DNA from: Sulfurisphaera ohwakuensis
Lineage (GTDB): Archaea; Thermoproteota; Thermoprotei_A; Sulfolobales; Sulfolobaceae
DNA length: 64,000 nt
NCBI RefSeq assembly: GCF_009729055.1
Contig: NZ_CP045484.1
Span: 1,798,001-1,862,000 of the forward strand
Direction of reading: 5' to 3'
Positions 17,865 to 28,150 of this stretch are shown piece by piece. The first letter of the stretch is position 1. The number at the start of each line of letters is the position of its first letter. Made by a program: the position numbers and the translations under genes. The notes under the pieces are model-generated. The model was given only the letters and a program-made list of their open reading frames with translations. It made no database searches and was not told the DNA's origin.

Positions 17865-17938
17865 AATTTGAAAGTATAATATTAGTTAAAAAGGTTAGCT
17901 TCACATTTATTATAGTTTAAGCATAATTTGAAAGTATA
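17859..17938. repeat. 20-bp direct repeat between rhodanese and peroxiredoxin
   Basis: AAGCATAATTTGAAAGTATA occurs exactly at 17859-17878 and at 17919-17938, 60 bp apart, in the 104-bp divergent spacer. The left copy covers the rhodanese start codon. The right copy ends about 30 bases before the peroxiredoxin ATG, where the promoter is expected. It may be a paired binding site for one regulator or the trace of a local duplication. Confidence 0.75.
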
Positions 17939-17968
17939 TTTATATTCATACTCTGTAAGTAGTAATTG

Positions 17969-18436
17969 ATGGTAGAAATAGGAGAGTTAGCCCCAGATTT
18001 TGAGTTACCGGATACAGAATTAAAGAAAGTAAAGCTCTCAGACCTAAAAGGAAAAGTAGTAGTTCTAGCATTCTATCCAGCAGCTTTTACACAAGTTTGT
18101 ACTAAGGAAATGTGTACTTTCAGAGATTCTATGGCTAAATTTAATGAAGTAAATGCTGTAGTACTAGGAATCAGTGTTGATCCTCCATTTAGTAATAAAG
18201 CTTTTAAAGAACATAATAAACTAAACTTTACTATTTTAAGCGATTATAACAGAGAAGTAGTTAAAAAATATAATGTAGCATGGGAATTTCCAGCACTTCC
18301 TGGATATATTCTAGCTAAAAGAGCTGTTTTCGTAATAGATAAGGAAGGTAAAGTAAGATATAAGTGGGTTTCAGACGATCCTACGAAAGAACCACCTTAT
18401 GATGAAATCGAAAAAGTTGTAAAATCCTTAAGTTAA
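17969..18436 (+). CDS. Peroxiredoxin (BCP/AhpE type)
   Basis: This thioredoxin-fold peroxidase has about 155 residues. It reads [16 protein letters not shown] at the start, and the peroxidatic Cys stands in [16 protein letters not shown] near residue 48. A second Cys five residues later gives the pattern of atypical two-Cys enzymes. The conserved Arg that completes the active site is likely in VKYNVAW or the following strand. The ATG at 17969 is chosen over a TTG one codon upstream. It is transcribed away from the rhodanese. Archaeal members reduce H2O2 and organic peroxides. Confidence 0.9.
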   Translation: MVEIGELAPDFELPDTELKKVKLSDLKGKVVVLAFYPAAFTQVCTKEMCTFRDSMAKFNEVNAVVLGISVDPPFSNKAFKEHNKLNFTILSDYNREVVKKYNVAWEFPALPGYILAKRAVFVIDKEGKVRYKWVSDDPTKEPPYDEIEKVVKSLS

Positions 18437-18457
18437 AATTTTTTATAGTGACCCCTC

Positions 18458-19252
18458 TTGTTAAGATCACAACTTTATGTCCCGGGTAATAATGAGAAAA
18501 TGATTAAGAAAACTGAGAGTATAAATGCAGATTCTTTTATTTTTGATTTAGAGGATGCTGTACCGACACAAGAAAAAGATAAGGCTAGAGAACTGCTCTT
18601 ATCTCTTTTGCCCTCATTAAACATTAAAAGAAGCTTAATTTGCGTTAGAATCAACTCGCTCTCAACTAAAGAATCTATAAAGGATCTTGATTTCGTGATA
18701 AAAAGTGATGTTGATTGTATAGTTATTCCTAAAGCCGAAATTGATCTTTCTTTCCTTCATAAAATGACTGGAAAGAAAGTTTTACCAATAATAGAAACAG
18801 CAAAGGGTCTCATTAAAATTGAAGATATAATTAGGAGTGAAGGAATAATAGGAATAAGTTGGGGTGCAGCTGACTTAGCTGATAGCTTGAAGGCCAATTT
18901 GCCTAAGATAGAAGGAAGTGAGTATATAAGACTGAAAATTGTAAGCATAGCTAGGACATACGGTATTCCTCCAATTGATAAAGTATTTTTTGATGTAAGA
19001 GACTTAGAGAGTTTTAGGAAGGAATGTGAATTAGCAAGATCTTTTGGTTTTGAAGGAAAACAGGTTATTCATCCTAATCAAGTTACAATAGCTAATGAAG
19101 TGTTTTCTCCAAGTAAAGAGGAAATAGAATGGGCAAAAAAGGTAGTAGAAGAATACGAAAAATATGCTTCTGCAGGAAGGGGTGCAATAACTATAGATGG
19201 CAAATTAGTAGATGCCGTTCATTATAGAATTGCGAAAAGAATTTTAGAGCCA

Positions 19253-19258
<6 letters not shown>
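18458..19258 (+). CDS. CitE-like acyl-CoA lyase (HpcH/HpaI family)
   Basis: This 266-residue TIM-barrel lyase starts at a TTG 19 bases after the peroxiredoxin stop. LRSQLYVPGNNEKMIKK at the N-terminus is the CitE signature, FDLEDAVPTQEKDKARE holds the Mg-binding acidic residues, and PIIETAKGLIKIE and GKQVIHPNQV follow. Family members cleave citryl-CoA, malyl-CoA, citramalyl-CoA or related esters. The last 6 bases overlap the convergent porB. It could cleave a (methyl)malyl- or citramalyl-type ester in the acyl-CoA metabolism of this region. The substrate is not visible. Confidence 0.82.
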
Positions 19259-20158
<900 letters not shown>

Positions 20159-21309
20159 CTTTTTCCACCTCACTCGGATAAAACCATTCGCCGTCTGTCT
20201 TACCTTCAATAAACTTTTTCGTTAGGGAAGAAATTGCATCCTTATTAATAGCTACTCCGCCTAAACCAGTAACTACTCCTTTTATATTAACATCTGGTAA
20301 AGTTGCTTTTAGCTCTAAGTATAAATGCCCTCCTCTACCAAAGCTTACTGACCTATCAAGCACTAAGATTCCGTCTTTATCTCCTAGTTTTCTTTTAATA
20401 TCTTCTTCATCCCAAGGTCTAACATATCTGATCCTATAGAGACCTATTTTCACTCCCATATTTCTTAATTCATCTACAACTTGCATAGCATCTAAAGACC
20501 ACGCACCCATGGATACTAGAGCATATTCCGCATCATCGAGTTTATAAGATTCGTTTAAAGAAGAATATGAACCTACTGGTACTACTTTTTTCTCATATTC
20601 CTTTCCAATTTCTTTGATTACCTCCTTAGAGTTTAACATAGCTAGATGCATTGAATGTCTAAACTTCATGTAATCAATTGGTTGAAACATATTTCCAATA
20701 TCAACAGGATCTTCTGGATCTAAAACATAAGGCTGCTTCCTTGGGGGTAAGAACGAATCAACTTCTTCTTGGCTAGGAATATAAACTCTGGTCTTAGTGT
20801 GGGAAAGAATAAATCCGTCCATTCCTACCATCATTGGCAAGAAAACCCTTTCATCTTCAGATATTTTAAAGGCTTGAATTGTTAGATCTAAAGCTTCTTG
20901 AGGAGTTGACGCAAATGCCATAATCCAACCACTATCTCTCTCGCTCATAAAATCCGTATGCTCATTCCAAATATTCCATGGAGCTCCAACAGCTCTGGTA
21001 CCTACAGTCATAACAATCGGTATTCTGCTACCAGCGACCCACCAAATCATTTCATGCATGTAGAGTAGTCCTTGAGATGCAGTAGCAGTATAAACTCTTA
21101 CTCCAGCAGATGCAGCACCATAGACAGCTGCCATTGCAGAATGCTCGCTCTCAACTCTAATTACTTCAGCATCTAATTCCCCTTTATCTCTCATAGCAGC
21201 AAGTTCTTCTATTATATATGTCTGTGGTGTTATAGGATAAATTGCTATCACTTTTACCCTAGACAGTTTAACTCCTAAAGCTACAGCTTCATTTCCAGAA
21301 ATTACTTTG

Positions 21310-21573
21310 CTAATCATTTTCACTCACCATACTTATTGCTTTTACTGGGCATACGTTTGAACAGACTCCACAACCTTTGCAGTACTCATAATTTATTGAT
21401 ACTTTACCATCAGTTGGTATGATAGTATTTTCTGGGCACCATAAGAAACAAGCTTTGCAGCCAATACACTTATTTAAATTAACAACTGGCTTTACGATTC
21501 GCCAATTTCCAGTTTTACCCCCACCACCTTCAGAGGGTCTACTTACAGGGAAGAACTGATAATCAAGCGACAA
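21310..21573 (-). CDS. porD: 2-oxoacid ferredoxin oxidoreductase delta subunit (ferredoxin)
   Basis: This 87-residue two-cluster ferredoxin begins at a TTG and contains CIGCKACFLWCPENTI and CKGCGVCSNVCPVKAI, each a full CxxCxxCxxxCP motif for a 4Fe-4S cluster. It carries electrons from the TPP site to external ferredoxin. The N-terminal 30 residues (FPVSRPSEGGGGKTGNWRI) are the usual lead-in. It overlaps porG by 11 bases. Confidence 0.92.
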   Translation of the reverse strand: MSLDYQFFPVSRPSEGGGGKTGNWRIVKPVVNLNKCIGCKACFLWCPENTIIPTDGKVSINYEYCKGCGVCSNVCPVKAISMVSEND

Positions 21574-22117
21574 TTGGACTCACCACCATTGTTTTCTCAT
21601 ACGCTATTCTTACTGCCTTCTTGTTTAGTTCAGCAATTTTACCTTCAAATTCTTCGTCAATTGCCTTTTCAAGCGAGGGTAAGGAAATATAATTTACTGC
21701 CTTTAAGAGCGAACCTAAAACTACTACATTAACTAAAGGCCAACCGGATTTAACCAAGCCTAACTCCCTAGCTATTTGAGTTGCATTAACATAAAATGTA
21801 GTATAACTAAGTCTGGGTTCTGAAGGAGAATTGAGAACTATCACCCCCTTTGATTTTAACCCTTTAAGTGGATTAGAGATTTTTAATAATGAGGGGTCTA
21901 AAATTACAACATAATCTGGATATTCAATTGGAGAAGTAATTCTTATAGGTTGTGAATCAATTCTACAATAAGCCTCTATTTCTGCACCCCTTCTTTCTGC
22001 ACCATAAAAAGGAAAGGCTGAGCTCCAAAAACCTTCAATATCTGCTGCAATAGCTAACAAATTCGCGGCTGTTACTACACCTTGTCCTCCTCTCCCGTGA
22101 AATCTTATTTCGAGCAA
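21563..22117 (-). CDS. porG: 2-oxoacid ferredoxin oxidoreductase gamma subunit
   Basis: This 184-residue subunit starts at a TTG. LEIRFHGRGGQGVVTAANLLA at the N-terminus and SSAFPFYGAERRGAEIEAYCR are the CoA-binding gamma-domain signature. It is first in the porGDAB operon. The promoter should lie between 22118 and 22150, next to the terminator region of the membrane Fe-S fusion gene. Confidence 0.9.
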   Translation of the reverse strand: MLEIRFHGRGGQGVVTAANLLAIAADIEGFWSSAFPFYGAERRGAEIEAYCRIDSQPIRITSPIEYPDYVVILDPSLLKISNPLKGLKSKGVIVLNSPSEPRLSYTTFYVNATQIARELGLVKSGWPLVNVVVLGSLLKAVNYISLPSLEKAIDEEFEGKIAELNKKAVRIAYEKTMVVSPIVA

Positions 22118-22155
22118 TAAAAACCACTCTCAAAATGTAATTTATTTTCCATACT

Positions 22156-22180
22156 TTAAAAAGTTGAGTATTAAAAAAGT
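22156..22180 (-). terminator. T-rich terminator after the DmsB-DmsC fusion gene
   Basis: Immediately past the stop at 22181 the minus strand has AAACTTTTTTAATACTCAACTTTTTAAAG, with two T-runs, in the short space before porG. Confidence 0.45.
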
Positions 22181-23356
22181 TTATGGAGTTGGTAGACCAT
22201 AGTATGTAATCTTTTCAAAGAAATTACGTCTTGCTATGATTTCTGATGAAATACCAACTAATGAGGCTAGAATACTTATTAACGGGATAAAGATAGAAAT
22301 TACCAAGAGTATCAAATACGGTATATGTAGTATTTTCTCTTTTCTTGCAAAACCTATTTCAATAACTCCAAAAACTAGAGGAATTAGTAAGAATAGCAGA
22401 GAGTGAGTGAAGTAAAACCCTAATGGAAACACGGTAAATATAGTACCTATGAAGGATAATGGTGTATTGGGATTATACCAAGAGGGTGTGGTCTTTAACA
22501 TATATATCATAATGGACGAAAATACAGATAAGGAAATTAGTGTAAGTGATAAGTAGTATAAACTGGGTATTACGAGTTCCAAAAGTAGTGAAAGGAATGA
22601 TAAACCGCCAAAGAATACTTCCCTACTAAGCCAAGAAGATTTTAAATTCATTATAACCCTATAAGCCCTTTCTCTTCTATTAACGTGGAAAATCGACGGA
22701 ACTAAACCAATAGCTAAAAGAATGAGAGAGATTAAGGAATAAAACGGAATCCTAGTTATAAGAATCCCTAGAGAGAGTTCAGAAAGAATTGTAAAGAGTA
22801 AAAGTTCAATGTATCTTTCCTCTCTTCTTCTCTTTAGCGGTGAAGCCTTGATCTCTTCCTCTTTGGGCTTCTCTATTTCAAGCTTAGGTTTTGTAATATC
22901 ATAAGGTGCTAGGTAAGGTGCATCATATTTAGGCTTATCTATCCAACCGAAAGATAGTGCACCAGTAGGACATGATTCAACACAATAAGGCAATCCTTCT
23001 TTTTTTAAAATCCTTTGCCTACATAAATCACACTTTGTCATTATTCCTTCATGGTTAAACTTAGGTTCTTCATAAGGACAAGCCCACTGGCAATAACCAC
23101 AACCTATACATTCATTACCATTTATGTAAACTATTCCCATATCATCTTTATGTATAGCATTGGCTGGGCAAACTTTCATACAAAGGGGATTCTCACAATG
23201 ATTACAAGCAATAGAAATACCAATTTTTACCTCATTTTGAAACACCAAAAGAGACCTCCAGTTCAAGTTCCCATAATGTTCATTACAAGCGTTAACGCAA
23301 GCGTTGCAGACTATGCATTTATTAGGATCGAATATAAATCCTAGACTTCTCTCCAT
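22181..23356 (-). CDS. DmsB-DmsC fusion: four-cluster ferredoxin joined to membrane anchor
   Basis: This 391-residue protein joins two modules. Residues 1 to about 135 form a DmsB-like Fe-S module with four Cys sets (CIVCNACVNACNEH, CNHCENPLCMKVCP, CIGCGYCQWACPYE, CDLCRQRIL plus CVESCPTGAL), all complete. After a charged linker, residues 190-390 are about seven or eight membrane spans carrying RRERAYRVIMNLKSSWLSRE, the DmsC anchor signature. It would pass electrons between quinol and a soluble partner. No molybdopterin catalytic subunit lies beside it. The gene stands alone between porG and a small divergent gene. The nearest molybdoenzyme is the unrelated operon near 62-64 kb. Confidence 0.82.
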   Translation of the reverse strand: MERSLGFIFDPNKCIVCNACVNACNEHYGNLNWRSLLVFQNEVKIGISIACNHCENPLCMKVCPANAIHKDDMGIVYINGNECIGCGYCQWACPYEEPKFNHEGIMTKCDLCRQRILKKEGLPYCVESCPTGALSFGWIDKPKYDAPYLAPYDITKPKLEIEKPKEEEIKASPLKRRREERYIELLLFTILSELSLGILITRIPFYSLISLILLAIGLVPSIFHVNRRERAYRVIMNLKSSWLSREVFFGGLSFLSLLLELVIPSLYYLSLTLISLSVFSSIMIYMLKTTPSWYNPNTPLSFIGTIFTVFPLGFYFTHSLLFLLIPLVFGVIEIGFARKEKILHIPYLILLVISIFIPLISILASLVGISSEIIARRNFFEKITYYGLPTP

Positions 23357-23462
23357 AACTTAATTTTGTATTGTAACTTTATAAACTTGCCATTTATAAT
23401 TCTAAAAAGATCTCCAAATTTTTAAAAAAGGAATAGATTAGAATAAACTTCGTACTATAATT

Positions 23463-23705
23463 ATGGATTTTTACTCTACAGCATTGGTGAGAAACTTCAT
23501 ACGTTTTTTGATCGAGGATAATCCTACAGATGAAGAAATAGAGAATGTGCCATTAGATATAAAGGAAAAAGTATGTTCATTAAGTGATGAAGAGCTCTTA
23601 CAATTAGTTAAGGAAACCCAAGAATTTATTTCAGTTGTTAAAAAGGATGAAAAAGAGATAGTTGAAAAAATAAAAAGCATTTGCAATAAATTAGTCTCTG
23701 ATTAA
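23463..23705 (+). CDS. Small conserved-looking protein of unknown function
   Basis: An 80-residue, acidic, helical protein (EDNPTDEEIENVPLDIKEK, then CSLSDEELLQLVKETQEF and KKDEKEIVEKIKSICNK). It has a normal start and its codon use resembles its neighbours. The last 15 bases overlap the 3' end of the convergent thioesterase gene. I recognise no family. It could be a small helical regulatory or partner protein. It is supported by reading-frame quality only. Confidence 0.5.
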   Translation: MDFYSTALVRNFIRFLIEDNPTDEEIENVPLDIKEKVCSLSDEELLQLVKETQEFISVVKKDEKEIVEKIKSICNKLVSD

Positions 23706-24092
23706 ATGCCAAATCCCATTTCCTTTTGCACATAGTTCATTATTACCGTCAAAACCCTCAACTTCAACATACGCATATCTTTTAGTTTCTCTTACAACCC
23801 TAGCTAAAAATGTAAATGGTGGTGTTTTCATTGCCTTTAGAAATACTACATTAAACTCTAAAGTATAAGCCTCCTTTACATCGAGTGTTCTCACAGCATA
23901 ACTACCAGAGTAGTCCATAGCGGCAAATATGATAGCACCATGAAGCATACCACCAATTCTACTTAATTCTTCTTTATATTCAAAGGAAAGCTTAGCCACA
24001 CCTCTCTCAACTTTTTCAAACTTAGCACCCATAAACCTAAAGAGAGCCTCATTCTCACTAAGAAGTTTATTTACCTCATCTTCAGTTATCAC
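23691..24092 (-). CDS. PaaI-type acyl-CoA thioesterase (hotdog fold)
   Basis: This 133-residue hotdog protein shows RIGGMLHGAIIFAAMDYSGSYA, the PaaI thioesterase helix with the catalytic acidic residue and its preceding HG turn, followed by strands such as YTLEFNVVFLKAMK. These enzymes hydrolyse (aryl)acyl-CoA esters. The start overlaps the acyl-CoA dehydrogenase stop by 4 bases, so they form a two-gene unit. A housekeeping role of freeing CoA from dead-end intermediates of the same pathway is likely. Confidence 0.82.
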   Translation of the reverse strand: MITEDEVNKLLSENEALFRFMGAKFEKVERGVAKLSFEYKEELSRIGGMLHGAIIFAAMDYSGSYAVRTLDVKEAYTLEFNVVFLKAMKTPPFTFLARVVRETKRYAYVEVEGFDGNNELCAKGNGIWHLIRD

Positions 24093-25303
24093 ACCTTAAC
24101 ACCCATAAATCTATAGTAGAATTGCCTAGCAGCACTTATTCTCTGAATATCATTTGTACCTTCATAAGTCTTCAAAATTTGTAGATCTCTCAAAAGCCTC
24201 TCTAACCCGGTTGATACTGAAACCCCATAGCCACCATGAACAGTCATTGCCCTCATTACTATTCTTTCAGCTGCTTCAGTAGAATGGAACTTTGCTAAAG
24301 AAGCTGCAATAATATATTCTTGCATTCTTCCCCTTTTATAAAGTGTTCCAGCCCAATACGTTAAGAGCCTTGAAGTTTCTAAATCGTCTAAAGATTCAGA
24401 AACTTTTTGTTGAACTAATTCAAATTCAGCAAGTTTTTTCTCAAATGCTGTTCTTTGAAGAGAATAGTTGACTAATTTCTCAAATGCTTGTTGAGCTATA
24501 CCTATAGCTTGTGAAGAAACGATTGTACGTGCATAATCAAAAGATTCTACAGCATATTTAAAGCCCATATCAACTTCTCCAAGTACATTCTCCTCAGGGA
24601 CTTTTACGTCTTCAAGCATTATTTCAGCTGTATGTGAAGCTTTTAACCCAGTAGTTTCTATTCTGCTAACAGTCTTCACTCCCCATTCTCTCTCAACAAT
24701 AAATACTGTTATACCTTTCCATTTAGCCTTAGGATCTGGAGGAGAAGTTCTAGCAGTTATTAAATAGTAATCAGCAATATCCCCATTTGTGATAAACATC
24801 TTTCTCGCATTTAGAACATAGTGGTCGTTAACTTTTTTTGCAGTAGACTTAATTCCAGCTACATCAGATCCTGCATCTGGTTCAGTATTACAGAAAGCAG
24901 CTATTTTTTCACCCTTAGCTGTATCCCTTAAATATCTCTTTTTCAAACTCTCGTTACCCCATTTTAGAATAGCCTGGTTAAACATCCACTGAATAAGGAA
25001 GAAAGTTGAGAATGAGGTCCAAATTCTACTTAGTTCCTCAGCAGTAACCAAAAGTGATAAATAATCAGCACCTTGTCCATTATATTCTGTGGGTACATCA
25101 AGTCCGTAAAGTCCTAAATCTTTAGCCCTTTCTTTAAGATCTTTAGGAAAATCCCTTTCTACCTCTCCCTTCTCTACGTATTTTCTCACTTCGTTTTCAG
25201 CAAACTCCCTTACAGCATTTCTTAATAATTCATGATCTTGAGTTAAATCTATAGTAAAATCCTCTATTGACTTTAAAGGGAATACCATCACATATAAATG
25301 CAT
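24089..25303 (-). CDS. Acyl-CoA dehydrogenase (copy 1)
   Basis: This flavoprotein of about 400 residues has the acyl-CoA dehydrogenase layout. Substrate and FAD motifs are AFCNTEPDAGSDVAGIKSTA and MFITNGDIADYYLITAR. The C-terminal YEGTNDIQRISAARQ holds the catalytic Glu (YEGT). It oxidises a CoA ester to the enoyl-CoA and passes electrons to ETF. The divergent fixABCX operon begins 60 bases away, so donor and acceptor are adjacent. The start may be the ATG at 25303 or at 25288. Confidence 0.9.
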   Translation of the reverse strand: MHLYVMVFPLKSIEDFTIDLTQDHELLRNAVREFAENEVRKYVEKGEVERDFPKDLKERAKDLGLYGLDVPTEYNGQGADYLSLLVTAEELSRIWTSFSTFFLIQWMFNQAILKWGNESLKKRYLRDTAKGEKIAAFCNTEPDAGSDVAGIKSTAKKVNDHYVLNARKMFITNGDIADYYLITARTSPPDPKAKWKGITVFIVEREWGVKTVSRIETTGLKASHTAEIMLEDVKVPEENVLGEVDMGFKYAVESFDYARTIVSSQAIGIAQQAFEKLVNYSLQRTAFEKKLAEFELVQQKVSESLDDLETSRLLTYWAGTLYKRGRMQEYIIAASLAKFHSTEAAERIVMRAMTVHGGYGVSVSTGLERLLRDLQILKTYEGTNDIQRISAARQFYYRFMGVKV

Positions 25304-25362
25304 CTAATAACTAAAAAATGTTAAGCAAATAATATTAATGAGTTAAAATCTTGTATTTTTTG

Positions 25363-26088
25363 ATGAATATAGTAACTTGTTTTAAAATAGTCCCCGACGA
25401 TACTTTAATTAAAATAGTCGGAGACAAACTAGACTTAAACGTTCCTCCAAAAATTAGTACATATGACAAAAACGCAATTGAAGAAGCTGTTAGGATAAAG
25501 GAGAAATATGGAGGAAAAGCGATAGGAGTTACTGCTGGAAATATAGACAGAAAAAGTATTAGAGAAGCACTAGCTATGGGCTTAGATGAAGTAATAGCAA
25601 TAAACATGAAGGAGCCAGACGTAATGACAACTGCTGAAGCAATAGCTGAAACTATTTCACCAATAAAACCTGATATAATTCTTACAGGAGAAGCTACCAC
25701 TGATAGTAGTACATCAGTATTTTCCTCCTATCTCGCTTCACTCTTAAATTATCCCGTAGTCACTTATGCTAAGTCAATTACAATTGAAGGTAATAAGGTA
25801 AGGGTTGAGAGGAATTTGACAACATTCCAGGAGATTATAGAGACGGATTTACCGGCAATAATTTCCGTTGTAGGTGAGATAAATACTCCTAGAATACCTA
25901 GTGTCAAGCAGATACTTGAGTCGTCAAAAAAGCCAGTGAAAAATGTTGATTATGATAAACAGCCAAAGGTAAAAATTGTTAATGTTTCGCCATATGTGAT
26001 AACTAGGAAAAAGATTGTAATTGAAGGTAAAATGGAAGAAGCTGTAGATAAACTTCTCAATTATTTATCTCAAGAAGGTGTTTTATGA
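25363..26088 (+). CDS. fixA: Electron-transfer flavoprotein beta subunit FixA (copy 2)
   Basis: This subunit of about 240 residues starts MNIVTCFKIVPDDTLIKIVG, which matches ETF-beta N-termini better than the TTG four codons upstream. EEAVRIKEKYGGKAIGVTAG and the following ALAMGLDEVIAI are the AMP/FAD-binding region of FixA. It heads the fixABCX operon that runs away from the acyl-CoA dehydrogenase, with the next start overlapping its stop. It corresponds to the first half of the fused protein at 11250-13058. Confidence 0.88.
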   Translation: MNIVTCFKIVPDDTLIKIVGDKLDLNVPPKISTYDKNAIEEAVRIKEKYGGKAIGVTAGNIDRKSIREALAMGLDEVIAINMKEPDVMTTAEAIAETISPIKPDIILTGEATTDSSTSVFSSYLASLLNYPVVTYAKSITIEGNKVRVERNLTTFQEIIETDLPAIISVVGEINTPRIPSVKQILESSKKPVKNVDYDKQPKVKIVNVSPYVITRKKIVIEGKMEEAVDKLLNYLSQEGVL

Positions 26089-26933
26089 TGAAGATTGTAA
26101 TATATTCTGAAGATATAGATTATATAAAAACAGCTGTCTCATATTTTCCTAACGAACATGTCATAGGGGTAAGTAATAAGACAACCAAAGTTGTAGATGA
26201 GTTACATTTACTTGATGATATAAATGAGGAATTTATTGCCAATTATATAGCATCATTGAAACCTGATGTGGTCATTACTGGAAGTACCAAGAGGGATAAG
26301 ACTGTAGCTGGGGCAGTTGCTGGTTTGTTAAGATACCCAATAATAACTGATGTTATCGATCTCTCTAATAATAAAGCTAAAAGAGTAGTTTATAGTGGAA
26401 TGGGAATAGCTGAAATTGAGTTTTCTTATCCCGTAGTATTAACAGTAAGTAAGAAAAACGTTGAAGTAAAAGAGAAGGAAAGCAAAATAGTACAAGTTAA
26501 AACTGAGATGAAAAGAGTTAGAAGAGTTGAAATTAAGAGCAAAGGAGAGAGCACTGTAGATCTTTCATCTGCACAAATTATTGTATCTGTAGGTAGAGGA
26601 ATTGGAAGTAAGGAGAATATAAAATATGCTGAAGAATTAGCTAAGGCTTTAGGAGGAGCCTTAGGCGGTAGTAGACCAGTAACTGCAGAACTTGGCTGGT
26701 TACCAGAAGATAGGCAAATTGGATTATCTGGAAATAAAGTTAAACCGAAGCTTTATATTGCATTGGGAATTTCTGGCCAACCGCAACATTTAGCTGGGAT
26801 TAAAGATGCTAAAATTATAGTTGCTGTAAATAAGGATAAATCAGCACCTATTGTTGAAAATGCTGATTATATCATCATAGGTGATGCTATAGAGTTTTGC
26901 AAGGTCATGACTGAAAAGGTGAAGAAAAAGTGA
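26085..26933 (+). CDS. fixB: Electron-transfer flavoprotein alpha subunit FixB (copy 2)
   Basis: This 282-residue protein is the second half of the ETF dimer. VSVGRGIGSKENIKYAEELA and GISGQPQHLAGIKDAKIIVA are the FAD-binding motifs near the C-terminus, and GGSRPVTAELGWLPEDRQIG precedes them. A GAAGGTG ribosome site lies before two adjacent ATG codons (26085 and 26088). It overlaps fixA by 4 and fixC by 4 bases. Confidence 0.9.
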   Translation: MMKIVIYSEDIDYIKTAVSYFPNEHVIGVSNKTTKVVDELHLLDDINEEFIANYIASLKPDVVITGSTKRDKTVAGAVAGLLRYPIITDVIDLSNNKAKRVVYSGMGIAEIEFSYPVVLTVSKKNVEVKEKESKIVQVKTEMKRVRRVEIKSKGESTVDLSSAQIIVSVGRGIGSKENIKYAEELAKALGGALGGSRPVTAELGWLPEDRQIGLSGNKVKPKLYIALGISGQPQHLAGIKDAKIIVAVNKDKSAPIVENADYIIIGDAIEFCKVMTEKVKKK

Positions 26934-28150
26934 GTTTTGATGCTGACGTGATAATTGTAGGGGGAGGATTATCTGGGTTATCTGCTGGAATAACTGCAGT
27001 AAAAGAGGGTTTGAACGTTATACTTTTAGAGAGAGGGGAATATAGCGGTGCTAAAAATGTATCTGGAGGAAGAATGTATATTCATGCTCTTCAGAAATTG
27101 ATACCAGATGCTTTAGAAAGAGCTCCTCTTGAAAGGCCTATCACAAAGGAGACTTATGAATTTTATTGTAAAAATAAGAAGCTAATATTCTCCTTTGAGG
27201 AAAAAGGTAAGAAAAATAGTTATAGTGTGTTAAGGGCTAAATTTGATAGATGGTTAGCTAGTGAAGCAGAAAGTTTAGGTTTACTAATATCCTATTCAAC
27301 ATTGGTTACAAATGCATACAGAGAGAATGGTGGAATTACGTTGGAAACTAATAGGGGTACCTTAAGAGCACCATTAGTAATTGATGCTTCTGGAGTAACA
27401 TCGGTAGTATTTAGATATTTAGGTTTAAGAAACTTCACTCCGGATAAATGGATGCTAGGAGTGAAAGAGATAGTTAAAGCCAACGTTAGCCTATTAGAAG
27501 ATGAGGGAGAAGCTAGGACAATTGTAGGTTTAATTAGCGGAGTAAAAGGAGGGGGGTTCGTTTACACAAACAAGGATACTCTATCTGTTGGTATGGCTGT
27601 AACTTTTGATTCCTTACCAAAATCAGAAGTGCCAGCAAAAGATCTGGTAGAAAGTTTCAGGGAAAAACTTGGTATTGAGGGGGAGATTCTCGAATATTCT
27701 GCCCATGCAATACCCTACTACGGTTTTAAGAATTTACAACAGCTATATGCTGATAATTTAATTGCGATTGGTGATTCTGCTGGTTTTTTAATAAATGATG
27801 GGTTTACAATAAGAGGAATGGACTTAGCAATAGCATCTGGAATGATAGCTGGGTTAGCAGCTAAAAAAATCGTGGAAATGAAAGACTTCACAAAGACGAA
27901 TATATATTACGATATGTTAAAAGAAAGTTTTGTACTTAAACATCTAGAGTTGGCTTATAGTAGATTCGAGTTGATAAATAGGGGAACAACTCTTAACAAC
28001 TACACCGAGATACTTTGCGATTTACTATCAGATATGTTTACAGTTACTGAAGATAGAAAGACCTTAATAGAGTATGCTTTGCTAAAATTAAAAGAGAAAG
28101 GAATAAGTTTAACCCAAGCAATAAGAGATATGGTAAGTGCTGTAAAATGA
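26930..28150 (+). CDS. fixC: FixC-type ETF:quinone oxidoreductase flavoprotein (copy 2)
   Basis: This 406-residue FAD protein starts at a GTG. IIVGGGLSGLSAGITAVKEG is the dinucleotide motif, YSGAKNVSGGRMYI is the FixC signature, and IAIGDSAGFLINDGFTIRGM is the second FAD contact. It accepts electrons from FixAB and passes them to FixX and quinone. Overlap with fixB and fixX (4 bases each) shows a tightly coupled operon. It is a distant paralogue of the protein at 10099-11253. Confidence 0.9.
   Translation: MSFDADVIIVGGGLSGLSAGITAVKEGLNVILLERGEYSGAKNVSGGRMYIHALQKLIPDALERAPLERPITKETYEFYCKNKKLIFSFEEKGKKNSYSVLRAKFDRWLASEAESLGLLISYSTLVTNAYRENGGITLETNRGTLRAPLVIDASGVTSVVFRYLGLRNFTPDKWMLGVKEIVKANVSLLEDEGEARTIVGLISGVKGGGFVYTNKDTLSVGMAVTFDSLPKSEVPAKDLVESFREKLGIEGEILEYSAHAIPYYGFKNLQQLYADNLIAIGDSAGFLINDGFTIRGMDLAIASGMIAGLAAKKIVEMKDFTKTNIYYDMLKESFVLKHLELAYSRFELINRGTTLNNYTEILCDLLSDMFTVTEDRKTLIEYALLKLKEKGISLTQAIRDMVSAVK

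Noticed and set aside
20159..20209. Longer N-terminus of porB
   Set aside because: The extension overlaps porA and has no ribosome site. The TTG at 20158 has GAGGTGG upstream and a family-like N-terminus.
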